Assembly (NCBI GenBank): GCA_903928055.1
Contig: CAIYPG010000112.1
Location: forward strand, 1 to 40,961
Length of the DNA stretch: 40,961 nt
DNA from: an uncultured beta proteobacterium
GTDB lineage: Bacteria; Pseudomonadota; Gammaproteobacteria; Burkholderiales; SG8-39
Reading direction: 5' to 3'
Position numbers and translations under genes: made by a program. Shown here in pieces: positions 40,636 through 40,961 of this stretch; position 1 is the first letter of the stretch; each line of letters opens with the position of its first letter. The notes under the pieces were generated by a model, which saw nothing but the letters and a program-made list of their open reading frames with translations, was not told the origin of the DNA and did not search any database.

Positions 40636-40961
40636 ATGAGACTCGCGTTATTCCGCGTTTCCAAACAATGCCAATTTGCGCTCCTCTTTCTCGGTATCGC
40701 TGCTGTTGCAGGATGCTTTCGCGAGAAGGATCGTCTGGATGCTCAAGTCAGGGAATTGTGCGCCAAGGATGGGGGGATGAAGGTTTATGAACATCTAAGC
40801 CGCTCAGTAGTCCAGCTCAATGAGTCCGGTCATATCAGAGTTCCATTTAAAGAGGATGTGAGGCCAATAGACGATTACTTCTACGATTGGAATACAACGT
40901 ATTACCAAAAAGGCAATCCTTCAATGCGTCGGTCCAACGTGAAGTTGACCCGAAGAATTGA
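40636..40961 (+). CDS. Hypothetical lipoprotein, truncated by window edge
   Basis: An open reading frame of at least 108 codons with no stop before the window ends. Residues 1-29 form a lipoprotein signal (LLFLGIAAVAGC) with Cys at the lipobox end. The mature part starts FREKDRLDAQVRELCAKDGG and continues MKVYEHLSRS; proteins with CAKDGGxKVYE occur as uncharacterised exported proteins in betaproteobacteria. Base composition is clearly lower in GC than the neighbours, with many A/T-ending codons, suggesting recent acquisition. Function unknown. Confidence 0.7.
   Translation, partial: MRLALFRVSKQCQFALLFLGIAAVAGCFREKDRLDAQVRELCAKDGGMKVYEHLSRSVVQLNESGHIRVPFKEDVRPIDDYFYDWNTTYYQKGNPSMRRSNVKLTRRI

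Noticed and set aside
1..40961. CRISPR array, insertion sequence or phage genes
   Set aside because: No regularly spaced repeats, transposase, integrase or phage structural motifs were seen on either strand.

Overview
The window is about 41 kb of high-GC DNA with the gene content of a betaproteobacterium, most likely of the order Burkholderiales. Two things point there. The left end carries a housekeeping run seen in that group (uvrA, MFS exporter, ssb, FmdB-type zinc ribbon, DUF502 protein, aspS, nudB). The rest holds seven genes for Bug-family periplasmic solute receptors, a family greatly expanded in Bordetella-like bacteria. No rRNA, tRNA, CRISPR array or intact transposase gene was found.

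Layout. 1-7409: housekeeping block, with a secreted barnase-type RNase and its barstar-type inhibitor between aspS and nudB, then a lipoprotein and arfB. 7442-11428: two Bug receptors, a MaoC-type hydratase, a 35-residue membrane peptide not large enough for routine ORF calling, and a zinc alcohol dehydrogenase. 11590-14634: a membrane-anchored unknown, a secreted alpha/beta hydrolase, a DUF4124 protein and an enoyl-CoA hydratase. 14831-18165: a fused hydratase/3-hydroxyacyl-CoA dehydrogenase and an MFS carrier. 18166-18612: gene-free, rich in dyads, perhaps an old integration scar plus a structured leader. 18613-22411: a catabolic operon of Bug receptor, D-2-hydroxyacid dehydrogenase, cysteine-free Asp/Glu-racemase-like protein and an alpha/beta hydrolase with Thr at the nucleophile elbow. 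22624-28719: two back-to-back groups with Bug receptors, two amidohydrolase_2 enzymes, a thioredoxin-like [2Fe-2S] ferredoxin and a PEP-mutase/isocitrate-lyase-fold enzyme. 29091-36425: LysR regulator, quinone oxidoreductase, an HtrA-like protein lacking all three catalytic residues, a Bug receptor, an esterase-like hydrolase, an APH-fold kinase, a DUF2127 protein and a GST. 36638-40458: a Nudix gene, a D-aminoacylase-like enzyme, a Bug receptor and a broken copy of the Nudix 3' half. The right edge opens a lower-GC lipoprotein gene.

How it fits together. Most of 7.4-40.5 kb looks like accessory catabolism of organic or aromatic acids. The Bug receptors would capture carboxylates in the periplasm, but no TctA/TctB membrane subunits are present, so transport must rely on subunits encoded elsewhere or the receptors may act as sensors. 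The soluble enzymes (hydratases, acyl-CoA dehydrogenase fusion, amidohydrolases that may be decarboxylases, lyase-fold enzyme) would process the ligands toward central metabolism. The best candidates for something undescribed are the 18.5-22.4 kb operon (structured leader, possible pseudoknot, Cys-free racemase homologue, FNR-like site), the pseudo-HtrA, and the enzyme/receptor module bounded by Nudix direct repeats. All functional statements come from reading translations and known family motifs; no database search was run.
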